This document shows, piece after piece, positions 28,241-36,355 of a stretch of 64,000 nucleotides of DNA (its first letter is position 1; the number at the start of each line of letters is the position of its first letter). Made by a program: the position numbers and the translations under genes. The notes below the pieces were generated by a model that was not told where the DNA came from, did no database searches, and saw only the letters and a list, made by a program, of their open reading frames with translations. The stretch comes from Oscillospiraceae bacterium (GTDB taxonomy: Bacteria > Bacillota > Clostridia > UBA1381 > UBA9506): contig SVJJ01000005.1 in NCBI GenBank assembly GCA_015069045.1, forward strand, positions 57,213 to 121,212, in the 5' to 3' direction.

Positions 28241-29488
28241 ATGAAAACTAAAGCAGTTAGACTGTATGGTAAAAATGATTTACGTTTAGAGGAATTTGAA
28301 TTACCGGAAATTAAGGACGATGAAATTTTAGCTCATGTTATTTCCGACAGTATTTGTATGTCCTCTTACAAAGCTGCTATTCAGGGTAGTGACCATAAGC
28401 GCGTTCCTAATGATGTAGCTGAAAATCCCATTATTTTAGGTCATGAATTTTGCGGTGAAATTGTAAAGGTTGGTAGTAAATGGCAAGGTCAATATAAGGA
28501 AGGTCAGCGTTTTGCTATTCAGCCTGCTATTAACTATAAAGGTTCTTTAGCTGCACCCGGATATTCTTATCAAAACATTGGTGGTGGCGCAACTTACGTT
28601 GTTATCCCTAATGAATTTATGGAAATGGGATGCTTGCTTTCCTATAGTGGCGATGCATTTTTCTATGGTTCTTTAGCAGAACCTATGAGTTGTATTGTTG
28701 GCGGATTCCATGCAAACTATCACACCACGGCAGGTTCATATGTTCACGATATGGGTATTGTTGTGGGCGGTAACATGGCAATTTTAGCCGGTGTTGGCCC
28801 CATGGGCTTAGGTGCTATTGATTACGCTATTCATACTGACAGAAAACCCAAAAAATTAATTGTAACCGATATTGACCAAGCTCGTTTGGATCGTGCAGCT
28901 TCTATTTTAACTGTTGAAGAAGCAAAAAAGAATGGCGTAGAACTTGTATATATCAATACAGGTAACATTGAAAATCCTGTTGAACATTTAATGGCACTTA
29001 CCGACGGTAAAGGTTATGATGATGTATTTGTTTTTGCACCTGTTAAACCTGTTGTAGAAATGGGCGACCAAATTTTAGGTAAAGATGGCTGCTTAAACTT
29101 CTTTGCTGGTCCTACAAATCCTGCTTTTTCTGCAGAATTTAATTTCTACAATGTTCATTATGGTTCAACTCATATTGTTGGTACCAGCGGTGGCAATACA
29201 GATGACATGAAAGAATCCATTAAAATGATGGAGGAAGGCAGCCTTGACCCAGCTGTTATGATTACACATGTTGGTGGTATTGATGCTGTTATTGATACAA
29301 CCTTAAATCTGCCTAAAATTCCCGGCGGTAAGAAATTAATTTATGTAAATATTGAAATGCCTTTAACCGCTTTAACAGATTTTGTAACATCTGATGACCC
29401 GGTTTTACGCGAGGTTGCTAAATTGATTGAAGCCAATAATGGTATTTGGAGCAAAGAAGCAGAGGCTTATTTGTTATCTCATAAATAA
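28241..29488 (+). CDS. Zinc-type medium-chain dehydrogenase (sorbose-1-phosphate reductase-like)
   Basis: A 415-residue member of the medium-chain dehydrogenase/reductase superfamily. The N-terminal GroES-like domain contains ILGHEFCGEIVKVG with the zinc-ligand HE pair, and the Rossmann region contains ILAGVGPMGLGAIDYAI. The length and the long central insert resemble SorE-type L-sorbose-1-phosphate reductases and related sugar-phosphate dehydrogenases; a butanediol-type substrate is less likely but not excluded. GGAG at 28229-28232 supports ATG 28241 rather than the longer reading from 28214. It is the second gene of the DeoR-headed unit and ends before an intercistronic hairpin. Confidence 0.85.
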   Translation: MKTKAVRLYGKNDLRLEEFELPEIKDDEILAHVISDSICMSSYKAAIQGSDHKRVPNDVAENPIILGHEFCGEIVKVGSKWQGQYKEGQRFAIQPAINYKGSLAAPGYSYQNIGGGATYVVIPNEFMEMGCLLSYSGDAFFYGSLAEPMSCIVGGFHANYHTTAGSYVHDMGIVVGGNMAILAGVGPMGLGAIDYAIHTDRKPKKLIVTDIDQARLDRAASILTVEEAKKNGVELVYINTGNIENPVEHLMALTDGKGYDDVFVFAPVKPVVEMGDQILGKDGCLNFFAGPTNPAFSAEFNFYNVHYGSTHIVGTSGGNTDDMKESIKMMEEGSLDPAVMITHVGGIDAVIDTTLNLPKIPGGKKLIYVNIEMPLTALTDFVTSDDPVLREVAKLIEANNGIWSKEAEAYLLSHK

Positions 29489-29500
29489 TAAATATACAAT

Positions 29501-29526
29501 AACCCGGCCCATAAAAGGGTCGGGTT
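29501..29526 (+). terminator. Intercistronic hairpin, possible partial terminator
   Basis: AACCCGGCCC and GGGTCGGGTT form a 10-base stem with one G.T pair around ATAAAA, followed only by TTT. It may attenuate transcription or stabilise mRNA ends between the first dehydrogenase and the downstream genes. Confidence 0.65.
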
Positions 29527-29576
29527 TCACCCTACCATGTAATAATATGCATGCAATTGATAAAGGAGGAAGTTAC

Positions 29577-30611
29577 ATGATGTTATATAAAGTGGCTCCG
29601 GCTCTTCGTGCAGCTATGGGAGCACCTGTTTTAACACATGCTGAACAAGGCACTGCGGATATTACTTTAACAGGCGTTACGGAAGAAAATGTTGTAGAAA
29701 AGGTAAAAAATGCCGGTTTAAGTGGCAAAACCAGCGTATGTGTAGAGGGGTTGGGCGTTTTTACCGCTCAAAATCTCAACACTAACGGAAGATTATCCGG
29801 TAAAACCGCTATTGTAACAGGCTCAGCTCAAGGTTTTGGTTTAGGCGTTGCAGAGGCAATGTTAGCCGAGGGTGCCTATGTGGTTATTGCTGATTTAAAC
29901 TATGATTTGGCGAAATCCGTTGCAGAAAAACTTTGCAAAGAAAACGGAGCAGGCCGTGCTGTGGCTTGCAAAGTAGATGTTTCTGATGAGACATCCGTTG
30001 AAAACATGATTGAAGAATCTGTTAAATCCTTTGGCGGTTTAGATATTTTTGTTAACAATGCCGGTGTTTTAAAGGCCGGTGGCTTAGAGGAAATGGATGT
30101 TAAAAGCTTTGAGTTTGTAACAAAAATAAATTATCAGGCTTATTATCTCTGTACAAAATACGTATCAAGAGTAATGAAATTACAACATGCAATTGCACCC
30201 GATGCTTTTTATGATATTATTCAAATTAATTCTAAATCCGGCCTTGCAGGCTCTAATAAAAACTTTGCCTATGCCGGTGGTAAATTTGGCGGCATCGGTT
30301 TAACACAAAGCTTTGCATTAGAACTTGTGCCTTACAATATTAAGGTTAACTCTATTTGCCCCGGTAACTTTTTTGACGGTCCCCTCTGGTCAGACCCAGA
30401 AAAGGGTTTATTCGTTCAATATTTGAACGCAGGTAAGGTGCCCGGCGCTAAAACTGTGGCAGATGTTAAAGAATTTTATGAATCCAAGGTGCCTATGCGC
30501 CGTGGTTGTGAAACAATGGATGTAGCTCGTGCTATTTTTTACATTGTTGAACAGGAATACGAAACAGGCCAGGCTGTGCCGGTTACCGGCGGTCAGGTTA
30601 TGTTAAATTAG
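29577..30611 (+). CDS. Short-chain dehydrogenase/reductase with aldolase-linker-like N-terminus
   Basis: A 344-residue SDR. The cofactor motif is TGSAQGFGLG, the NNAG motif is VNNAGVLKAGG, and the catalytic residues are in INSKSGLAG and YAGGK. About 75 residues precede the SDR domain and end with VCVEGLGVFTAQN, which resembles the linker joining class II aldolase and SDR domains in rhamnulose-phosphate aldolase/dehydrogenase fusions. It is probably a sugar- or polyol-phosphate dehydrogenase. AAGGAGGA at 29563-29570 fixes the start. It lies between the MDR gene and the E2 gene. Confidence 0.87.
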   Translation: MMLYKVAPALRAAMGAPVLTHAEQGTADITLTGVTEENVVEKVKNAGLSGKTSVCVEGLGVFTAQNLNTNGRLSGKTAIVTGSAQGFGLGVAEAMLAEGAYVVIADLNYDLAKSVAEKLCKENGAGRAVACKVDVSDETSVENMIEESVKSFGGLDIFVNNAGVLKAGGLEEMDVKSFEFVTKINYQAYYLCTKYVSRVMKLQHAIAPDAFYDIIQINSKSGLAGSNKNFAYAGGKFGGIGLTQSFALELVPYNIKVNSICPGNFFDGPLWSDPEKGLFVQYLNAGKVPGAKTVADVKEFYESKVPMRRGCETMDVARAIFYIVEQEYETGQAVPVTGGQVMLN

Positions 30612-30647
30612 TCACAAATTGTTAAATAATATAAAGGAGAGGATTTT

Positions 30648-31991
30648 ATGGCAACACCGGTTATTATGCCTAGACAAGGTCAGTCCGTTGAAAGTTGTAT
30701 CATTGCTAAATGGCACAAAAAGAAGGGCGACCAAATTAATGTAGGCGATCAGCTTTTCACCTACGAAACAGACAAGGCTACCTTTGATGAGGAAGCAACA
30801 GTTGCAGGAACATTGCTTGAGGTTTTCTTTGAAGAAGGCGACGATGTTGAATGCTTATTAAACGTTTGCGTGATTGGTGAAGCAGGGGAGGATGTTTCTG
30901 CATTCCGTCCTGCCGGCGATGATGTAGCTGCTCCTGTTGCAGCTGAAACAGCACCACAGGCTGCAGCACCTGCAGCTACTGAGGTTGTTGCAGCAAAAGT
31001 TTCTGATACTGCAAAAGACAATCTTTTTATTTCTCCCAGAGCAAAGAATCATGCCGAAAAATTAGGCGTAGATACTCGCTTTGCAGAAGGCTCCGGTCCT
31101 AACGGCCGTGTTATTGAACGCGATATTGAAGCTTTAGCACAAAGCGGTGTTGCCTTTACTAAGGCAGCACAAACAGCAGCTGCAGGAAGTAGCGATAAGT
31201 TTGAAGGCACAGGTATTGGTGGTCGCGTGACAACAGGCGATTTGAAAAAGCCGGTAGCACAGGCTGTTGCAGAAGCAATGAACGCACAGGAAGGCGTTGC
31301 CTATACAGATGTACCTTTGACCAACATCAGAAAGGTTATCTCCAAGGCTATGCACAACTCCTTGGCAAGTACAGCTCAGCTCACCTTGAATACCAGCTTT
31401 GATGCCACTGAAATTATGGCATATCGTAAGAAATTAAAGGCTAACGCAGAAAAGTTGGGTCTTGGTAATATTACATTAAACGATATCGTTTTGTATGCTG
31501 TTTCCAGAACACTGCTTGCGCATCAAGATTTAAACGCTAATATGTTAGATGATAAAATGCGTATCTTTAATCATGTAAATCTTGGTGTTGCTGTTGATAC
31601 ACCCCGTGGCTTGATGGTTCCAAACATTTTCTGTGCAGAACTTAAGTCTTTAGCAGAAATCAGTGCAGAAACCAAAGATTTAGCTAAAGCTTGTCAGGGT
31701 GGTACCATTAGTCCTGACCTGTTGTCCGGCGGTAGCTTTACTGTTACAAATCTGGGCTCTTTCGGTATTGAATCCTTTACACCAGTGTTAAATGCACCTC
31801 AAACCGGTATTTTAGGCGTTGATACAATTGTACAAAAAGCAAAAGAGGTAGATGGTGAGATTGTGTTCTATCCGGCTATGGGCTTATCCTTAACCTTTGA
31901 CCATAGAGCCGTAGACGGTGCACCGGCAGCCAAGTTCTTACAGGATCTTAAAGCAAACCTTGAAAACTTTAGTGTTTTATTAGCAAAATAA
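30648..31991 (+). CDS. 2-oxoacid dehydrogenase E2, dihydrolipoamide acyltransferase
   Basis: The 447-residue core subunit of a pyruvate/2-oxoacid/acetoin dehydrogenase complex. A single lipoyl domain carries the lipoylated Lys43 in ETDKATFDEEA, an Ala-rich linker follows, then the E1/E3-binding domain ISPRAKNHAEKLGVD at about residue 128, a second linker and the catalytic domain ending LSLTFDHRAVDGAPAAKFL with the catalytic His and Asp. AAGGAGAGG precedes the ATG. The acyl group cannot be deduced from sequence, although pyruvate to acetyl-CoA is the simplest reading. Confidence 0.94.
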   Translation: MATPVIMPRQGQSVESCIIAKWHKKKGDQINVGDQLFTYETDKATFDEEATVAGTLLEVFFEEGDDVECLLNVCVIGEAGEDVSAFRPAGDDVAAPVAAETAPQAAAPAATEVVAAKVSDTAKDNLFISPRAKNHAEKLGVDTRFAEGSGPNGRVIERDIEALAQSGVAFTKAAQTAAAGSSDKFEGTGIGGRVTTGDLKKPVAQAVAEAMNAQEGVAYTDVPLTNIRKVISKAMHNSLASTAQLTLNTSFDATEIMAYRKKLKANAEKLGLGNITLNDIVLYAVSRTLLAHQDLNANMLDDKMRIFNHVNLGVAVDTPRGLMVPNIFCAELKSLAEISAETKDLAKACQGGTISPDLLSGGSFTVTNLGSFGIESFTPVLNAPQTGILGVDTIVQKAKEVDGEIVFYPAMGLSLTFDHRAVDGAPAAKFLQDLKANLENFSVLLAK

Positions 31992-32053
31992 TAATTAGCA
32001 CAAGTGAAATGCGTGTGCAAACATATCTATAACACAGAAAGAAGGCAATAATC

Positions 32054-33418
32054 ATGGCATATGATGTAATCGTGCTGGGCGGTGGCCCCGGCGGTTATTT
32101 GGCAGCAGAACGGGCTGGACATGCAGGTCTTAACACACTGCTAATCGAAAAGAGATTTTTAGGCGGTGTTTGTTTAAACGAAGGCTGCGTACCCTCTAAG
32201 GCTCTATTATACTCAGCAAAAATTTATGACTATGCACGTTTTTCTGACCATTATGGTGTTACATGTGAAGGCGTAAAGTTTGATCATAAGGCCGTTTTAG
32301 CCAGAAAAAATAAGGTTGTTAACACCTTAGTTTCCGGTATTCGTGCTCAAATGAAGGCCAATAAAGTAACAGTAGTGGAAGGCGAAGGCATAATTGATGG
32401 CAAAGAAGGTAACGAAATTGCCGTTAAGGTAGGTAATGAACGCTATACTGCCACACGTTTAATTATTGCAACGGGTTCCATGCCTGTTATGCCCCCTATC
32501 CCTGGTGTTAAGGAAAACTTTGAGGGCGGCACTGTACTTACAAATCGTGAAATTTTAGATTTAGAGGAACTGCCTAAGGAACTTGTTATTGTGGGCGGTG
32601 GCGTAATTGGTCTTGAAATGGCTTCCTATTTCAATTCTGCAGGTTCTAAAGTAACCGTTGTGGAAATGATGGATAAAATTGCCGGACCTACAGATGCTGA
32701 AATTTCCAAAATTCTTATGAAGAATTATGAAAAGAAGGGTATTACCTTTAAACTGGGTGCTAAGGTTACCGAAGTTAAAAAAGATGCTGTGGTCTATGAA
32801 AAAGATGGTAAAACCGAGGAAGTTCATGCCGATAAGGTTCTCCTTTCCATTGGTCGTCGTGCCGTTACACAGGGCGTTGGTTTAGAATCTATTGGTGTTC
32901 TTACTGAGCGTGGCGCTATTGTAACCGATAGATTTATGAAAACCAACATTCCCAATGTTTATGCAGTAGGTGACGTAAACGGACGTTCTATGTTAGCTCA
33001 TACAGCTTATCGTGAAGCTGAGGTTGCTGTTAATAATATTTTAGGCAAAAAAGATATCATGCGCTATGAGGCTATTCCGGCTGTTATTTACACAAACCCC
33101 GAAGTGGGTAGTGTAGGTGAAACAGAAGAAACAGCCAAGGCAAAAGGCTTAGAAGTTGAAGTAGCTAATATCACGATGAATTATAGCGGTCGTTATGTAG
33201 CTGAAAACGAAGGTGGTAACGGTATTTGCAAGGTTCTTATCGACAAAAAGACACGTCGTATGGTTGGTTGTCACATGTTGGCAAACTACGCTTCTGAAAT
33301 TATTGTTTCAGCCGGTATTATGATTGAAACCGAAATGCGGATTGACGATATTAAGGAGCTTGTGTTCCCACATCCTACGGTTTGTGAAATTGTAAGAGAA
33401 GGTATTTTTCAACTGTAA
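32054..33418 (+). CDS. 2-oxoacid dehydrogenase E3, dihydrolipoamide dehydrogenase
   Basis: A 454-residue flavoprotein that reoxidises the dihydrolipoyl arm with NAD. The FAD-binding motif GGGPGG starts near residue 9, the redox disulfide is C40/C45 in GGVCLNEGCVPSK, the NAD motif is IVGGGVIGLEMA, and the C-terminal active-site dyad lies in VFPHPTVCE. There is no N-terminal lipoyl domain. It is placed between the E2 and fused E1 genes and so serves this complex. Confidence 0.96.
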   Translation: MAYDVIVLGGGPGGYLAAERAGHAGLNTLLIEKRFLGGVCLNEGCVPSKALLYSAKIYDYARFSDHYGVTCEGVKFDHKAVLARKNKVVNTLVSGIRAQMKANKVTVVEGEGIIDGKEGNEIAVKVGNERYTATRLIIATGSMPVMPPIPGVKENFEGGTVLTNREILDLEELPKELVIVGGGVIGLEMASYFNSAGSKVTVVEMMDKIAGPTDAEISKILMKNYEKKGITFKLGAKVTEVKKDAVVYEKDGKTEEVHADKVLLSIGRRAVTQGVGLESIGVLTERGAIVTDRFMKTNIPNVYAVGDVNGRSMLAHTAYREAEVAVNNILGKKDIMRYEAIPAVIYTNPEVGSVGETEETAKAKGLEVEVANITMNYSGRYVAENEGGNGICKVLIDKKTRRMVGCHMLANYASEIIVSAGIMIETEMRIDDIKELVFPHPTVCEIVREGIFQL

Positions 33419-33455
33419 ATAACAGATAAAACATATTAACGAAAGGAAGTTTATT

Positions 33456-35930
33456 ATGCCAAAATCACAATTTATGGATCCTGATGTGCTGAGAAAACCC
33501 GGGTTCGTTGAATTTGAACCCATCCCTGTTAACCAGTACAACAAAACAATTAAAGAGGAAAGCAAAAACTTTTCTAAGGATGATTTTCTACGTATCTATC
33601 GCGATATGGCCATCATTCGCGAGTTTGAACAAATGCTTCTCGATATTAAGACAAAAAGCGAATATCAAGGCATCAACTACAACAACCCCGGACCGGCTCA
33701 CCTTTCATTAGGCCAAGAAGCATCTGCTGTTGGTCAAGCTTATTTATTAGACAAAAATGACTATATCTTTGGTTCTCACAGAAGCCATGGTGAAATTTTA
33801 GCTAAAGGTCTTTCCTGCATTCACAAGTTGGATGATAAGGAATTGTTAGCTGATATGGAAGGCTTTTTCGATGGACGTACTTATAAGGTTGTTGAAGGCA
33901 AAGAAAAAGACAAAGGCAATGTAAAGGATTTAGCTATTGACTTTTTGTTGTATGGCGCTTTAGCTGAAATTTTTGCTCGTGAAACAGGTTTCAATAAGGG
34001 CTTAGGTGGCTCTATGCATGCCTTCTTTACACCCTTTGGTATTTATCCTAACAATGCTATCGTTGGTGGTAGTGCAACAATTGCTATGGGTGCTTCTCTA
34101 TTTAAGAGAATTAATGGCAAACCCGGTGTTGTTGTTTCTAATGTTGGTGATGCCTCTATGGGTCGTGGTCCTGTTTGGGAAGCATTGAACATGGGTGCTA
34201 TGGACCAGATTACACAGTTATGGGAAGAAGGCCACAATAAGGGTCTGCCCATCATCTTTAACTTCTTTAACAACCTGTATGGTATGGGTGGACAGACTGT
34301 TGGTGAAACCATGGCTTACAACATTTTGGCACGTGTTGGTGCCGGTGTTAGTCCCACACAGCTTCATGCAGAACGTGTTGATGGTTATAATCCGTTAGCC
34401 GTAATTGATGCTATGAGAAGAAAGCTTGAAATCATCAACAACCAGGGTGGTCCTGTTCTGATGGATACATTGACTTACAGAATGACCGGCCATTCTCCCT
34501 CTGATGCTTCTACCTACAGAACCAAGGAAGAGGTGGAGAAGTGGGCTGAACATGATGTTTTGGTTAACTTCGAGAAAAAACTTGTTGAAGCTAAAATTGC
34601 CAAAGCTGATGATTTTGCAGCTATGCGTGCTGATATTACAGAACGTATGATCAAGATTGTTAAGCTTGCAATTGATGACAATGTATCTCCTCGTATGGAC
34701 TTGGTGAAGAACCCCAACATCATTGCTGACTTAATGTTCTCCAATCAAAAGATTGCCAAGATGGAAGATCGCACACCAGACGTTTTAATGCCTAAGGAAG
34801 AAAATCCCAGAGTCCAAAAAATTGCTAAGAAAGAACGCTTTGGTATTGATGCAAACGGTAAGCCTGTTTCTAAGAATAAGGTTTATCAGCTGCGTGATGG
34901 TTTATTTGAAGCAATTATTGACAAATTCTACGAAGACCCGACTTTAGTTGCCTATGGTGAAGATAACCGTGATTGGGGTGGCGCTTACGCAGTATATCAA
35001 GGCTTAACAGAGTCAATTCCTTATCACAGATTCTTTAACTCTCCTATTTCTGAGTCTGCTATTGCAGGTTCTGCTGTAGGTTATGCAATGAGTGGCGGTC
35101 GTGTTATTGCTGAAATTATGTACTGCGACTTTATTGGTTGCTGCGGCGATGAAATTTTCAACCAATTAGCTAAGTGGCAATCCATGAGTGCCGGTGTTTT
35201 AAAAATGCCTGTGGTCATTCGTGTATCTGTTGGTTCTAAATATGGCGCACAGCATTCACAGGACTGGACCAGCATGTGTGCACACGTTCCTGGACTGAAG
35301 GTAGTATTCCCTGTAACACCTTATGATGCAAAAGGTATTATGAACTCTGCATTAAATGGTACCGACCCCGTGATTGTATTTGAAAGCCAGAGAATTTATG
35401 ATGTAGGCGAACAGTTCCATGAAGGTGGCGTTCCTGAAGGCTACTATGAAGTTGAAATTGGTGAGCCCGATGTGAAAAAAGAAGGTAAAGATGTTACCAT
35501 TCTCACCATTGGTGCAACTTTGTACCGTGCACTGGATGCTGCTAAGGAATTAGAAGAGAAGTATGGTATTTCTTGCGAAGTTATTGATGCCAGAACCATC
35601 GTTCCTTTCAACTATGAAAAAGTGCTTGAATCTGTTAAGAAAACAGGCCGTATTGTTCTTGCCAGTGATGCATGTACACGTGGTTCAGCACTGAACACCA
35701 TTGCACAAAACATTACCGAAATGGCATTTGATTATTTAGATGCTCCACCGGTTGTTGTTGGCGCACAGAACTGGATTACACCTTGTCATGAGCTGGAAAC
35801 TGCATTCTTCCCGCAGAAAGAATGGATTATTGATGCAATTCATGAAAAAATCTTACCTCTGCCGGGTTATGTAGCAACACACAACTTTACTGAAACCGAA
35901 CAAATCAGAAAGAATAAACTGGGTCTTTAA
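33456..35930 (+). CDS. 2-oxoacid dehydrogenase E1, fused alpha-beta subunits
   Basis: An 824-residue thiamine-diphosphate decarboxylase in which alpha and beta subunits are one chain. Residues up to about 420 are alpha-like, with the ThDP motif GDASMGRGPVWEALNM and a later NNLYGMGGQ; residues from about 470 are beta-like, with VAYGEDNRDWGGAYAVYQGL, SPISESAIAGSAVGYAM, and a transketolase C-domain. Most bacteria encode these as separate pdhA/pdhB or acoA/acoB genes. With the E2 and E3 genes upstream, the complex is complete. An acetoin, pyruvate or branched-chain 2-oxoacid substrate all remain possible. Confidence 0.9.
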   Translation: MPKSQFMDPDVLRKPGFVEFEPIPVNQYNKTIKEESKNFSKDDFLRIYRDMAIIREFEQMLLDIKTKSEYQGINYNNPGPAHLSLGQEASAVGQAYLLDKNDYIFGSHRSHGEILAKGLSCIHKLDDKELLADMEGFFDGRTYKVVEGKEKDKGNVKDLAIDFLLYGALAEIFARETGFNKGLGGSMHAFFTPFGIYPNNAIVGGSATIAMGASLFKRINGKPGVVVSNVGDASMGRGPVWEALNMGAMDQITQLWEEGHNKGLPIIFNFFNNLYGMGGQTVGETMAYNILARVGAGVSPTQLHAERVDGYNPLAVIDAMRRKLEIINNQGGPVLMDTLTYRMTGHSPSDASTYRTKEEVEKWAEHDVLVNFEKKLVEAKIAKADDFAAMRADITERMIKIVKLAIDDNVSPRMDLVKNPNIIADLMFSNQKIAKMEDRTPDVLMPKEENPRVQKIAKKERFGIDANGKPVSKNKVYQLRDGLFEAIIDKFYEDPTLVAYGEDNRDWGGAYAVYQGLTESIPYHRFFNSPISESAIAGSAVGYAMSGGRVIAEIMYCDFIGCCGDEIFNQLAKWQSMSAGVLKMPVVIRVSVGSKYGAQHSQDWTSMCAHVPGLKVVFPVTPYDAKGIMNSALNGTDPVIVFESQRIYDVGEQFHEGGVPEGYYEVEIGEPDVKKEGKDVTILTIGATLYRALDAAKELEEKYGISCEVIDARTIVPFNYEKVLESVKKTGRIVLASDACTRGSALNTIAQNITEMAFDYLDAPPVVVGAQNWITPCHELETAFFPQKEWIIDAIHEKILPLPGYVATHNFTETEQIRKNKLGL

Positions 35931-35942
35931 TGTATGATTTAA

Positions 35943-35978
35943 GGGGCTGCAACACATAGGTTGCAGCCCCTTTTTTCG
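35943..35978 (+). terminator. Terminator of the dehydrogenase-complex operon
   Basis: A perfect 11-base stem GGGGCTGCAAC / GTTGCAGCCCC with a 6-base loop and TTTTTT. It faces the end of a minus-strand small gene and might act in both directions. Confidence 0.93.
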
Positions 35979-35988
35979 TTAAAAATCT

Positions 35989-36222
35989 TTAATCGCAACA
36001 ACAATCGGATACATAATTTGACGTTGTTTGCAAGCAAGTTTCTGCCAAGCATTGAGCCTTTTCGGCAGCAGCCTGGGCACAAGCAGCAGCTTTTTGTGCA
36101 GTTGCAGCCGCACACTCAGCCGTTTTTGCCGCTTCACAAGCTGCAGTTGCAGCAGCTTTTGCCTCCCTTACGGCACTTCGCAAGGAAGACCCACCATTTG
36201 TAGATGAACAACAAGTACGCAT
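35989..36222 (-). CDS. Ala/Cys-rich small protein, unknown
   Basis: A 77-residue protein consisting mostly of an alanine-rich helix (EAKAAATAACEAAKTAECAA) with regularly placed cysteines, flanked by an N-terminal CCSS and a C-terminal CCCD. There is no signal peptide. A GGAGG (complement of 36230-36234) with 7-base spacing precedes the ATG, which distinguishes it from a chance reading frame. It could be a spore-coat or other disulfide-rich structural protein, but this is a guess from composition. Similar hairpins flank the gene on both sides. Confidence 0.65.
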   Translation of the reverse strand: MRTCCSSTNGGSSLRSAVREAKAAATAACEAAKTAECAAATAQKAAACAQAAAEKAQCLAETCLQTTSNYVSDCCCD

Positions 36223-36306
36223 TTTTATACCTCCAATAAAATTTTAAGGATGTGTCCTCGCTATTATACTATGCTAAATTTTTTCAGAGGTGCAAATTTT
36301 TTGTCG

Positions 36307-36343
36307 AAAAAAAGCGGGCTGCAACAACTTGTTACAGCCCGCT
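36307..36343 (-). terminator. Terminator of the GyrB-like gene
   Basis: On the minus strand AGCGGGCTGTAAC pairs with GTTGCAGCCCGCT (one mismatch) around a short loop and is followed by a T-run. Its stem resembles that of the terminator at 35943. Confidence 0.9.
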
Positions 36344-36355
36344 AAACATTTTTTA

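Noticed and set aside
29427..29576. N-terminal extension of the SDR
   Set aside because: The extension overlaps the end of the preceding dehydrogenase gene and an intercistronic hairpin; a strong AAGGAGG serves ATG 29577.
30761..31355. Minus-strand frames inside the E2 gene
   Set aside because: They mirror the Ala-rich linkers of E2; low-complexity shadows.
35961..36203. Plus-strand frame rich in Gln, Leu and His
   Set aside because: It is the antisense of the Ala/Cys-rich gene, which has the ribosome binding site, whereas this frame has none and starts inside a terminator.
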